The notes below the pieces were generated by a model, which did not search any database, had not been told where the DNA came from, and saw only the letters and a list, made by a program, of their open reading frames with translations. A DNA stretch of 23,696 nt, taken from MGBC163016 sp964462135. GTDB taxonomy: Bacteria; Actinomycetota; Coriobacteriia; Coriobacteriales; Eggerthellaceae. Both the position numbers and the translations under genes were made by a program. Shown here piece by piece: positions 1 through 6,916 of the stretch; positions within the stretch are counted from its first letter, which is position 1, and every line of letters begins with the position of its first letter. The DNA lies in assembly GCA_964462135.1 (NCBI GenBank), contig CAYWWK010000031.1, forward strand, positions 1-23,696, written 5' to 3'.

Positions 1-45
1 GTCGATCCCGTTGACTACGAGAAAGAGATGGGGGTAACGAAATGA
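1..45 (+). CDS. C-terminal end of an upstream gene (partial)
   Basis: Frame 1 is open from the first base and ends at a TGA at 43-45, encoding 14 residues (VDPVDYEKEMGVTK). The stop overlaps the next start codon as ATGA, which indicates translational coupling. The next gene is a small Fe-S electron-transfer subunit, so this is probably the end of an oxidoreductase catalytic subunit, perhaps a DMSO-reductase-family molybdoenzyme. That identity is inferred from position only; 14 residues carry no recognisable motif. Confidence 0.6.
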   Translation, partial: VDPVDYEKEMGVTK

Positions 46-386
46 CGCAACATGCCCTGTACTTAGACTTCGAGTTCTGCACCGGCTGCCACAGCTGCGA
101 GTTGGCTTGCCGCAACGAACACGACTTCGACCCCGAAACCAATGGCATCAAGGTGCTTGAGGACAGGCCCATCCATTATCCCGATGCACCTGAGGGGAAA
201 TGGCACTGGGACTACATCGCCTACCCCACTGAGATGTGCGATCTGTGCGCTGATCGCGTGGAGAAGGGACTTGCGCCCTCTTGCGTCCAAACCTGCCAGG
301 CAAAGGTTTTGGAGTACGGCACGATCGAGGAATGCGCCAAGAAGCTGGCTGAGAAAGGCAAGAAAGCCGCCATCTTCATCCCCTAA
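42..386 (+). CDS. Small two-cluster 4Fe-4S electron-transfer subunit
   Basis: A 114-residue ferredoxin-like protein, probably carrying electrons to or from the catalytic subunit encoded just upstream, whose stop codon it overlaps. The N-terminus has a classic cluster motif (CTGCHSCELAC, about residues 13-23). A second group, CDLC followed about 11 residues later by CVQTC (about residues 66-85), matches the last cluster motif of DmsB/PsrB-type subunits. The two middle cluster motifs of that family are missing and the protein is about half the usual 180-220 residues, so it should bind two clusters rather than four. There is no Tat or Sec signal; it would be cytoplasmic or exported only with a partner. 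A GGGGG stretch at 30-34 lies 7 nt before the ATG. Family assignment is firm; substrate and partner are not known. Confidence 0.85.
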   Translation: MTQHALYLDFEFCTGCHSCELACRNEHDFDPETNGIKVLEDRPIHYPDAPEGKWHWDYIAYPTEMCDLCADRVEKGLAPSCVQTCQAKVLEYGTIEECAKKLAEKGKKAAIFIP

Positions 387-413
387 GGCTTTCGCGTAAT
401 CGAGCTCTTCGAC

Positions 414-446
414 GCTCGGGCCGGTTCTCCCCCTTCCGGCCCGAGC
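414..446 (+). other. Perfect 11-bp GC-rich hairpin in the intercistronic gap
   Basis: Bases 414-424 (GCTCGGGCCGG) pair perfectly with 436-446 around an 11-nt pyrimidine-rich loop. It lies 28 nt after the ferredoxin stop and ends 6 nt before the Shine-Dalgarno sequence of the next gene. No T-run follows, so it is not a standard intrinsic terminator. It could be an attenuator, a 3'-end stabiliser for the ferredoxin message, or a Rho-independent signal of the poor-U type. Confidence 0.6.
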
Positions 447-465
447 CGCACAAGGAGGTTTTCTC

Positions 466-684
466 ATGGCGGGTAGTTGCGGGGCATTCTGCTCGTTCTG
501 CGGACGATGCGGACGGGAGATCGCCAAGGAATTGCGCGCCAGCAAACCCAAGGGAGTGGCGCCTCCAGGAGTTGCTGACAAGACCATCGGCAAGAGGGGC
601 GCGCAAGAAGGCGCTTCTGGGTCAAGCGACAACACTTCTGAACATCTATCTCCTGTAGAAGGAGGATTACATGAGCAATACTGA
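466..684 (+). CDS. Small Cys-rich protein of unknown function
   Basis: A 72-residue protein that I do not recognise. The case for a real gene is the consensus Shine-Dalgarno AAGGAGG at 452-458, 7 nt before the ATG, and its place in the operon. Its last 14 nt overlap the start of the permease gene. The first 15 residues hold four cysteines (C5, C9, C12, C15; motif C-X3-C-X2-C-X2-C), followed by a short basic helix-like stretch and a Gly/Ser/Lys-rich tail of low complexity. Four close cysteines could bind zinc or an Fe-S cluster. Lying between a ferredoxin and an anion transporter, it could be an accessory or maturation factor of the upstream redox enzyme; this is inference. No membrane segment or signal peptide is seen. 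Confidence 0.6.
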   Translation: MAGSCGAFCSFCGRCGREIAKELRASKPKGVAPPGVADKTIGKRGAQEGASGSSDNTSEHLSPVEGGLHEQY

Positions 685-2197
685 GACGAATATCGTCAAA
701 GAGAATCAAACGGCTGAAGAGAACGCCATAGCAGTCATTCAGCCCAAGAAGCTTATCGCCATCATTGTGGCGGCATTGGTATTTCTGTTCTTCCAATTCG
801 TTTGTCCTGTCCCTGCGGGACTGGAACGCACCGCTATGTCGGCGATAGGCATCTTGCTTTGCTGCATTGTGCTGTGGGTCACAGAGGCCATGCCGTTCAT
901 TGTCACCGTGGTTCTCATCTTCTTCTTGATCCCCGTTACCGGGATCTTGCCGTATTCCACTGTGACGCTGGATGACGGCAAGGTAGTGCAAAGCGTATTC
1001 AACCAGTCAAGCTTGCTGGTACCCATCTATTGCCTGTTCGTCTTCACGGTTTCCGGCGCGGTTATGTCCACTCCTATTCCGTATCGTGTGGCTAACGTCG
1101 CTCTCAAATGGGCCAAGGGCAATTCAAGGAAGCTCATCATCGGCTTCTGTCTTGCCACCTCGGTGCTCTCCATGTTCGTGTCCGACCTGGCCGCCTCTGC
1201 CATCTTCATTGGCATCGGCATTTCCATCGTGGAAGCCAATGGCGGTGTCAAGGGACAGTCGAATCTGGCGAAGGCGCTCACCATCGCCGTTGGCGCTGGT
1301 GCTGCCATCGGCGGCATCGGCACGCCCATCGGCAATTCGCTGAACATCCTGTGCATGACCATGGTGGAGCAGTACATGCAGGTTCGCGTGACGTTCCTCG
1401 CGTGGTGCGTCGTGAACATCCCGCTTGCGTTGGTCACGTCGTTTTTGTCTGGCCTGTATGTGAGCAAAGTCTTCAAGATCGAAGACATCAAGCCTGAGGC
1501 GCTTACCGTTGTTGAGAGCAAGCTCGTTGACTTCGGCAAGATGACCGGTCGTGAGATCAAGCTCATCGTGTGGTTCGTCATCGCCTTTGGCCTGATGATC
1601 CTCTCCACGTGGTTCCCGCAGATCAACTCCATGCTGGTGGCGTTCATCTTCTGCGTGATCGCATTCATCCCCGGCATCGACCTTCTGACCAAGAAGCAGT
1701 TCTACAGCAACATCCCGTGGGAGATCATCATGATGATCATCGGCGTGCAAGCGCTGTCCACGGGTCTCGTTGGCACGGGTGCTGCTGGTTGGTTCGTCAA
1801 CGTCACCTTCGCTGGTGCTGAGACCTGGCCCGCCATCCTGATCGTTTTGGTGATGTGCGTCGTCACCATGGTTCTGCACATCGCCATTCCGGTGGGACCG
1901 CCAACGGTTTCCGTTGCCGTGCCTCTGATGGTCGCCGTCGTTACGGCTGTCAATGGCGGCGTTGGTGCCGAGGCAACCCAGATCGTCATCAATCCGGCGG
2001 TCATTGCCTGCATCGGTGGCATCCTGGGTGGCGTCACCACGTGGTTGCCCATCGACTCCATCATGATGATCTGCTACGAAAAGGGTTGGCTCAACATGAA
2101 GGAATGGGTGTCTCGTGCGTGGGTCTGCACCGTCATCCTGCTTGTCCTGACGGTCATCTGGACACCGTTCATCTGCGGGATCGTCGTACCCGTATAG
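671..2197 (+). CDS. DASS/SLC13-family anion permease
   Basis: A 508-residue integral membrane protein of the divalent anion:sodium symporter type (SLC13/DASS), importing a dicarboxylate, sulfate-like or other organic anion. Hydrophobic segments run from about residue 28 to the end after a hydrophilic N-terminus of about 25 residues. Family-type substrate-site loops are visible: SDLAAS at 171-176 followed by GGIGTPIGN at 214-222 in the first half, and an IPVGPPTVS stretch at 406-414 in the second half. Length is normal for the family. The start has a strong GAAGGAGG ribosome site at 658-665 and overlaps the preceding small gene by 14 nt, suggesting coupled translation. A terminator follows at 2247-2294. 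Its place behind an oxidoreductase module suggests uptake of that enzyme's anionic substrate; the substrate cannot be read from sequence. Confidence 0.88.
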   Translation: MSNTETNIVKENQTAEENAIAVIQPKKLIAIIVAALVFLFFQFVCPVPAGLERTAMSAIGILLCCIVLWVTEAMPFIVTVVLIFFLIPVTGILPYSTVTLDDGKVVQSVFNQSSLLVPIYCLFVFTVSGAVMSTPIPYRVANVALKWAKGNSRKLIIGFCLATSVLSMFVSDLAASAIFIGIGISIVEANGGVKGQSNLAKALTIAVGAGAAIGGIGTPIGNSLNILCMTMVEQYMQVRVTFLAWCVVNIPLALVTSFLSGLYVSKVFKIEDIKPEALTVVESKLVDFGKMTGREIKLIVWFVIAFGLMILSTWFPQINSMLVAFIFCVIAFIPGIDLLTKKQFYSNIPWEIIMMIIGVQALSTGLVGTGAAGWFVNVTFAGAETWPAILIVLVMCVVTMVLHIAIPVGPPTVSVAVPLMVAVVTAVNGGVGAEATQIVINPAVIACIGGILGGVTTWLPIDSIMMICYEKGWLNMKEWVSRAWVCTVILLVLTVIWTPFICGIVVPV

Positions 2198-2246
2198 AGC
2201 AGAGCTCCGCAAGACCCCAAGCGTCATTCGATCCGCTTTCTTGCAG

Positions 2247-2294
2247 CGGCTGCCGGATACCCTAGCGATTCGGCAGCCGTTCCTTTTGAGTTTT
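2247..2294 (+). terminator. Intrinsic terminator after the DASS permease
   Basis: A perfect 9-bp stem, CGGCTGCCG (2247-2255) with CGGCAGCCG (2271-2279), is followed by a T-rich tract (2280-2294). It lies 50 nt after the permease stop and should end the first transcription unit, so the following genes probably have their own promoter or depend on read-through. Confidence 0.8.
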
Positions 2295-2330
2295 CTCGCT
2301 CGTCACGTTCGCTTCAAGGAGGCTTATGCC

Positions 2331-2525
2331 ATGGAATTTATCGGCGCTGGTGCTGTTGGGATGATCTTCATCGGCGTGGTGTTCCTGATCCTCGTTCCCC
2401 TCACCGCGCGTATGAGAACCCACGGCAAGTCGAAGGAGCAACAACGTTCGGAATTCTTTCAGGACTACGATAAGCGCATGGATGAGTTCCGCCAGAGCAA
2501 GAAGGGCAAGAAGAAGCGGCGTTAG
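2331..2525 (+). CDS. Small single-pass membrane protein, unknown function
   Basis: A 64-residue protein. I chose the ATG at 2331 because AAGGAGG at 2316-2322 lies 8 nt upstream; an in-frame ATG at 2241 falls just in front of the terminator stem and has no ribosome site. Residues about 5-27 form one hydrophobic helix. The rest is charged and amphipathic and ends in a strongly basic Lys/Arg run (last 9 residues), so the positive-inside rule puts the tail in the cytoplasm. No enzymatic motif is seen. Lying between two permease genes, it could be a small accessory subunit of either transporter. This type of gene is easily missed by gene callers; no function can be assigned. Confidence 0.7.
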   Translation: MEFIGAGAVGMIFIGVVFLILVPLTARMRTHGKSKEQQRSEFFQDYDKRMDEFRQSKKGKKKRR

Positions 2526-2658
2526 ATATCAAGTTCCGTGAGTGAAGAGGCAGGGAAAAGCTCGTGGTGCCCGCACAGCATTCGGCATCCTTCCCCCTTC
2601 GTGTGGGCGAGCCCCCGCCTCTGCACCCACCCTACCTGAAGAAAGCAAGGTAAACATT

Positions 2659-3924
2659 GTGGATACACTGCAGATAGTCTCGGTCGTCGTCTTCGTCATC
2701 GTGATGGCGCTGGTTGTCTCCGAGAAGATCCATCGGGCACTTGCAGCGCTTCTGGGCGCGGTGGCGCTCATTATCATCGGCGTGGTTGATTTTGATACGG
2801 GTATGGAATCCATCGATTTCAACACACTGGGTGTGCTGTGTGGCATGATGATGTTCGTGGCCGTTGTGCGTCAATCGGGCCTCTTCGAATTCGTGGCCAT
2901 CAAATCCGCGAAGATATGCAAGGGGAAACCGTGGCTTATCATGGTGGCATTCGTCATCATCACTGCCATCTTCTCGGCTCTGCTTGACAATGTGACCACC
3001 ATCTTGCTCATCGGCCCGATGACCATCATGCTCTGTCGCACCTTGAAGATCAACCCCGTTCCGTTCCTTATCGCCGAGATACTGGCATCCAACATCGGGG
3101 GGACGGCAACGTTGATCGGGGACCCTCCGAATATCATGATCGGATCAGCCGCCAATCTGACCTTCTTCGACTTCATCATCTACGATGCGCCGGTGGTAGT
3201 CATCATCCTGGCGGTCGTGATCTTCATCTTCAAGTTCCTGTTCGGCCGCAATCTTGTCGTTGCTGCAGATGATGTGAAGGCGGTCATGGCGCTCTCGGAG
3301 CAGGAGGCCATCAAGGACCGTCCGCTGTTCAACAAGAGCATCGTCATGATCGTGGTGGTCACCATCGCCTTCATGATGCATGGGGTGCTGGGGTTGGAGT
3401 CGTCAGTCATCGCGCTGACGGCGGCGGCCATCATGCTCCTCATCTCGCGGTGCGATCTGGAAGTGGCCATCGAAGGTGTGGAATGGGGCACGATAGGGTT
3501 CTTCTTAGGATTGTTCATCGTGGTCGGTGCCATGGAGCACACCGGCGTCATCACCATGATAGGAGAGTGGCTGGTGTCCGCTACCGGAGGCGATGTGGTG
3601 CTTTTGATGCTGGCGCTTCTGTGGGCTTCGGCCATCCTGTCAGCCATCTTGGACAACATTCCCTTCGTGGCGACCATGATTCCCATCATCACGGTCATGT
3701 CTCAGACAGGCATCGACGTCTTCCCGCTCTGGTGGGCCATCTCGCTGGGGGCCTGTCTGGGTGGCAATGGCACCTTGGTGGGTGCTTCGGCCAATGTGGT
3801 GCTTTCAGGGATCGCGAACAAGGAGGGCTACGATATCTCCTTCATGGGATTCACGAAGTATGGGTTCCCCATCATGATCGTGAGCGTTGCCATCGCTACT
3901 GCCTATCTTCTGGTGATCTTCTAG
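2659..3924 (+). CDS. ArsB/NhaD-type (SLC13-like) permease
   Basis: An ion or anion transporter of the ArsB/NhaD branch of the IT superfamily, related to but distinct from the DASS permease upstream. The protein has two inverted halves with matching signature loops: LLDNVTT (108-114) with GGTATLIGDPPN (147-158), and AILDNIPFV (329-337) with GGNGTLVGASAN (368-379). About ten to eleven membrane segments are visible. I place the start at GTG 2659 (421 residues). The frame is open back to an ATG at 2542, but the extra 39 residues are Arg/Pro-rich and unlike a transporter N-terminus. The ribosome site for GTG 2659 (GCAAGG at 2645-2650) is only moderate, so the start is less certain than the family. 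Possible substrates include Na+/H+, dicarboxylates or oxyanions. Confidence 0.85.
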   Translation: MDTLQIVSVVVFVIVMALVVSEKIHRALAALLGAVALIIIGVVDFDTGMESIDFNTLGVLCGMMMFVAVVRQSGLFEFVAIKSAKICKGKPWLIMVAFVIITAIFSALLDNVTTILLIGPMTIMLCRTLKINPVPFLIAEILASNIGGTATLIGDPPNIMIGSAANLTFFDFIIYDAPVVVIILAVVIFIFKFLFGRNLVVAADDVKAVMALSEQEAIKDRPLFNKSIVMIVVVTIAFMMHGVLGLESSVIALTAAAIMLLISRCDLEVAIEGVEWGTIGFFLGLFIVVGAMEHTGVITMIGEWLVSATGGDVVLLMLALLWASAILSAILDNIPFVATMIPIITVMSQTGIDVFPLWWAISLGACLGGNGTLVGASANVVLSGIANKEGYDISFMGFTKYGFPIMIVSVAIATAYLLVIF

Positions 3925-3941
3925 GTTCTTGCGCTTTGTCT

Positions 3942-3966
3942 GAGGGCATGCCGTTGGCGTGCCCTC
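3942..3966 (+). terminator. Probable terminator hairpin after the ArsB/NhaD-like permease
   Basis: An 11-bp stem (3942-3952 with 3956-3966, one G-T pair, 3-nt loop GTT) lies 17 nt after the stop codon. The downstream sequence GTGCGCTTTC has only a short T-run, so termination may be partial and the MFS gene may be reached by read-through. Confidence 0.55.
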
Positions 3967-4018
3967 GTGCGCTTTCATGGGTATTCGCATTCGAGTGGCT
4001 TGAGGAGATGGTTCTTCC

Positions 4019-5293
4019 GTGGAGAAAACACGCCTTCCGCATTTCGGCTACCTTGTTGTTCTGACGTTGGTGCTCACCAGCTTCCTACCCCTTTCGCTGG
4101 GACTTTCCTGCCAAGGGATCTTCTACAAGGACGTGGCGGAGCATATTGGTGCTGGGGTGGGAGTCGTGAGCTATTACGCGTCCATCATCGCAGCCTCCTG
4201 CTTCGTGTTCGTGGCCATCATGGGAAACCTCATCAGTCGGTTCGATGCCCGCATATGCCTGAGCGCGGCGGTTGTCCTCTGTGCCCTCGTCTTCGTGTGG
4301 CTGTCCTTCACCAATTCCCTCTGGATGTATTTCGTGGGGGCATTCCTCATGGGTGCGCCAGTGTCTCTCTTGCTCTACATTGCACCCTCCACTTTGGTGA
4401 ACCGATGGTTTGCCAAGCGTGCGGGATTCTACGTTGGTCTCATCATGGCATTCACGGGCATTGGAGGCGTGGTATGGAGCACGGTGGGAGGCGCTTTGAT
4501 CCAAATCATCGGCTGGTCGGGCACCTATCTGGTCTTCGCGGTCCTAAGCGTGGTCACGTTGCCCTTCACGCTCTTCGGGATGGCATCGACACCGGAAGAC
4601 AAGGGGCTTGTGCCCGTGGGGCTGGAACCGACGGGAAACGAGCATGGCGGACACGTTTCAGAAGCGATGGTTGTTGATGGGGCTTACGAGCATACGGGCG
4701 TTCCCGCCGCCAAGGCAAGCAGGATGCCGTCATTCTTCCTTATCTTAGGAATAGCGTTCCTGCTCAATTTCGGCATGTACGTCTACTACGTCGTGCCCAG
4801 CTATGCTGCCTCGCTGAGCCTTTCGGCATCGTTTCCCCTGTTGGGCGCCACCGCATCATCGATAGCCATGGCTGGACAGACCATCTCGAAGGTGATCCTT
4901 GGCGGTGTGGGGGAGAGGCATCCCTTTCCCAGCGCCATGGTGGCCGTGGGCTTGGGTGCCATAGGCATCGGCTGCTTGGCTTTCGGTGGCACCAGCATGC
5001 TTCTCTTCTACGTGGGTGCATTCGCGTTTGGGGTGTATTACGGAGTGGCGAACGTGATGCTTCCCATCTTCACGCGGCACGCCTTTGGTTTGGTGGATTA
5101 TGCGAAGATCTATTCACGCATCTCCATGGCGGCAACCTTGGGGCTCACTATCACGGGGTTCGTTTGGGGTACGTTGCTTGACACCTCGGGGTTCGGTGTG
5201 ATGTTCGGCGGTGTTGCCGCCTTCATTCTCGTGGCGGTTGGACTCATCGCAGGACTGTCATTCATCTCTCAACGAACACGAAACACTGAATGA
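4019..5293 (+). CDS. MFS transporter, OFA-like
   Basis: A 424-residue major facilitator superfamily protein with about twelve hydrophobic segments in two halves. They are separated by a hydrophilic central loop (about residues 190-235) rich in charged residues. The half-one features fit the oxalate/formate-antiporter-like MFS group, including a Gly/Pro-rich segment GAFLMGAPVSLLLYIAPSTL and NRWFAKRAG (about residues 138-146). The start is GTG 4019, preceded by GAGGAG at 4002-4007. It is the third transporter gene in a row on this strand and lies 94 nt after the previous permease. A substrate or product exchange role for the neighbouring redox enzyme is inference; MFS specificity cannot be assigned from sequence. 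Confidence 0.85.
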   Translation: MEKTRLPHFGYLVVLTLVLTSFLPLSLGLSCQGIFYKDVAEHIGAGVGVVSYYASIIAASCFVFVAIMGNLISRFDARICLSAAVVLCALVFVWLSFTNSLWMYFVGAFLMGAPVSLLLYIAPSTLVNRWFAKRAGFYVGLIMAFTGIGGVVWSTVGGALIQIIGWSGTYLVFAVLSVVTLPFTLFGMASTPEDKGLVPVGLEPTGNEHGGHVSEAMVVDGAYEHTGVPAAKASRMPSFFLILGIAFLLNFGMYVYYVVPSYAASLSLSASFPLLGATASSIAMAGQTISKVILGGVGERHPFPSAMVAVGLGAIGIGCLAFGGTSMLLFYVGAFAFGVYYGVANVMLPIFTRHAFGLVDYAKIYSRISMAATLGLTITGFVWGTLLDTSGFGVMFGGVAAFILVAVGLIAGLSFISQRTRNTE

Positions 5294-5352
5294 TTACAAT
5301 GGTGCTCATGGCATGCATTCCTTAGATTCACGAGCGGGGGTGCGAAAGAGGA

Positions 5353-6795
5353 ATGACTGAGCGCAACGTCTATCAGAAACCAGAGAGCCGTGTCCTTCTG
5401 CGGACAGCCGATGTCTATCAGACAGAGGCCGAAGACGATATCACCTCCTATTCGGACACCTTGCTCTCCATCGTGGCGGACTTCAAGAATTCCGGGGAAC
5501 CTGAAGGGTCCAATGCGCAGGCAATGGTGGGCAAATCGAAACGCGGAGAGATAGCCTGCCGTCTCTTCGCCCGCATCAACCCGGATACGGGCATCATCGA
5601 AGCGGCTGGATTCAAGACGCGCGGCTGTCTTGCCATGACCGCCTGTGCCAGCGCAGCTTGCCTGCTCATCCAAGGGAAGGGTGTCGAAGAGGCGCTTCAG
5701 GTGGGCATCGAGGATATCCGCGCCTATGTGGATGGCGTCCCTGCAGGCAAGGTGAACGCACTCCACTATGCAGCGTGCGCCATCCGTGCCCTGGTAGGGG
5801 ATTTCCTTTTGCGAGATGGCGCGGGTTTGGCTGAAGTGAATGAGGCGTTCGTCTGCGATGAAGGCTCCATCTCCTGCATCATGGCCGAGCATTGCTCGTA
5901 TCGTCAATCGCGCCTGGAGAAGCGCATGGAGGAAGAGGAAGAGCACCGGCGCTTGGTTGAAGCGGATGCCTTGGCTGATGTGTTCGACCTCGTGCGCGCC
6001 CGAAGCGCGAAGGGGCTTTTGACCGCCTCCGATGATTGGGCAGGATTGATCCCATCGCATCTGCTGCCCGATGAGTTCCATGCCCGGGTGATGGAGAGCT
6101 TGAATGACGACAGCCAGGTTCCCCTGCCGCAAGCGCGTATGGAGGGGGGAGGATCAGAGCCATCTGCCAAGGCGAAGCCTTCGGCGTTTGCGAACCGGGG
6201 TGTGGGCATCCCTCATCTCTTCGAGACAGACACCCCCTCATCCATGCCTGAGACCAAGCGCGCCATTCCCCGGCCTGATATTCCAGCGGAAGCCCCGGAT
6301 GAGGAGATCGATCTCGTTGCGCCTGAGGGGTACGAATTGGTGCAGGTGGATGGCGAATGGGGGCTTGTTGCGTCAAGCAAGCCGACAAAAGAGCATCACA
6401 AGCCCGTAGACGCCTCAGGGATCAAATCCATACCAGGAAAGAGCACCGTCTATCTCTACGATGGCAATCAGATGAAAGCCGCCTTCGCCTCATGGGCATT
6501 CTTAGGGCAGGAGGGGGATGCGGCTGCCACTTTCGCCTATTGCGTGCGTGAGGACTCGCGCACCTATCCGCGCCCCATGGCCGAAAGCTCTTTTTCGAAC
6601 CATCCTCTCAACATGAGCGCTGAAGTGGTGCGTTCGGTGTGGGATGAGGTGAAGGGGCTTTCCGAATACGCTGATCTGGGACGGGTGGAAGCCAGCAATG
6701 GGGATGTCTATTACTTCTCGAAGGACTACCTGAGCGAAGAGCATGCCCAGTCTTTGGCCGAATGGGAATCAGTCGAGCGTCTCTGGAACGTGTGA
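5353..6795 (+). CDS. Degenerate NifU/IscU-like scaffold domain fused to a novel C-terminal region
   Basis: A 480-residue protein. Residues about 33-150 align by eye with the NifU-N/IscU fold: the start YSDTLLSIVADFKNSGE, then KRGE where the family has CGD, then FKTRGC, and KVNALHYAACAIR where the family has K-x-H-C-S. Only the middle scaffold cysteine (C92) is kept. The first is Arg64 and the third Ala136, with Asn135 in place of the His. Other cysteines (C69, C98, C103, C142) are nearby. Residues about 195-230 are charged and helical, about 250-340 are a Pro/Glu/Ser-rich linker, and about 365-480 form a globular domain with Tyr, Trp and acidic residues that I do not recognise. It could be an Fe-S trafficking or maturation factor for the nearby redox enzymes, or a regulator; it is unlikely to be a standard scaffold. 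It lies 59 nt after the MFS gene. Confidence 0.65.
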   Translation: MTERNVYQKPESRVLLRTADVYQTEAEDDITSYSDTLLSIVADFKNSGEPEGSNAQAMVGKSKRGEIACRLFARINPDTGIIEAAGFKTRGCLAMTACASAACLLIQGKGVEEALQVGIEDIRAYVDGVPAGKVNALHYAACAIRALVGDFLLRDGAGLAEVNEAFVCDEGSISCIMAEHCSYRQSRLEKRMEEEEEHRRLVEADALADVFDLVRARSAKGLLTASDDWAGLIPSHLLPDEFHARVMESLNDDSQVPLPQARMEGGGSEPSAKAKPSAFANRGVGIPHLFETDTPSSMPETKRAIPRPDIPAEAPDEEIDLVAPEGYELVQVDGEWGLVASSKPTKEHHKPVDASGIKSIPGKSTVYLYDGNQMKAAFASWAFLGQEGDAAATFAYCVREDSRTYPRPMAESSFSNHPLNMSAEVVRSVWDEVKGLSEYADLGRVEASNGDVYYFSKDYLSEEHAQSLAEWESVERLWNV

Positions 6796-6860
6796 GGCGC
6801 ATCTGGAACGTGTGAGGCGCCCCTTGAACATGTGAGGCGCCCCTTGAACATGTGAGTGCT
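6781..6860 (+). repeat. Tandem repeat, four exact 20-bp units
   Basis: Four head-to-tail 20-bp units occupy 6781-6800, 6801-6820, 6821-6840 and 6841-6860. Units share the core TGGAACGTGTGAGGCGC or TTGAACATGTGAGGCGC, with the last unit diverging at its end. The first unit contains the final codons and stop (6793-6795) of the scaffold-like gene, so the array looks like a local expansion of that gene's 3' end. Confidence 0.85.
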
Positions 6861-6870
6861 TCAGCGTGCG

Positions 6871-6902
6871 CGCCACAGCAGGCGTGCGAACCTGCTGTGG
6901 CG
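6871..6902. terminator. Hairpin between convergent genes, probable bidirectional terminator
   Basis: A perfect 12-bp stem, CGCCACAGCAGG (6871-6882) with its complement at 6891-6902, and an 8-nt loop. It sits between the convergent scaffold-like gene and the AOR gene. No T-run follows on either strand, so its efficiency as an intrinsic terminator is uncertain. Confidence 0.6.
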
Positions 6903-6916
6903 CTGGTCAGAGGCGT

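Noticed and set aside
1124..2227. 367-codon open frame on the minus strand
   Set aside because: Antisense to the DASS permease; composition is Asp/His/Arg-rich repeats typical of the complement of membrane-protein codons, with no ribosome site of note.
2241..2330. Upstream ATG extending the 64-residue membrane protein by 30 codons
   Set aside because: The extension begins just in front of and runs through the terminator hairpin at 2247-2279 and lacks a ribosome site, whereas ATG 2331 has AAGGAGG at good spacing.
6781..6860. CRISPR array
   Set aside because: The 20-bp units are directly contiguous without spacers, so this is a simple tandem repeat.
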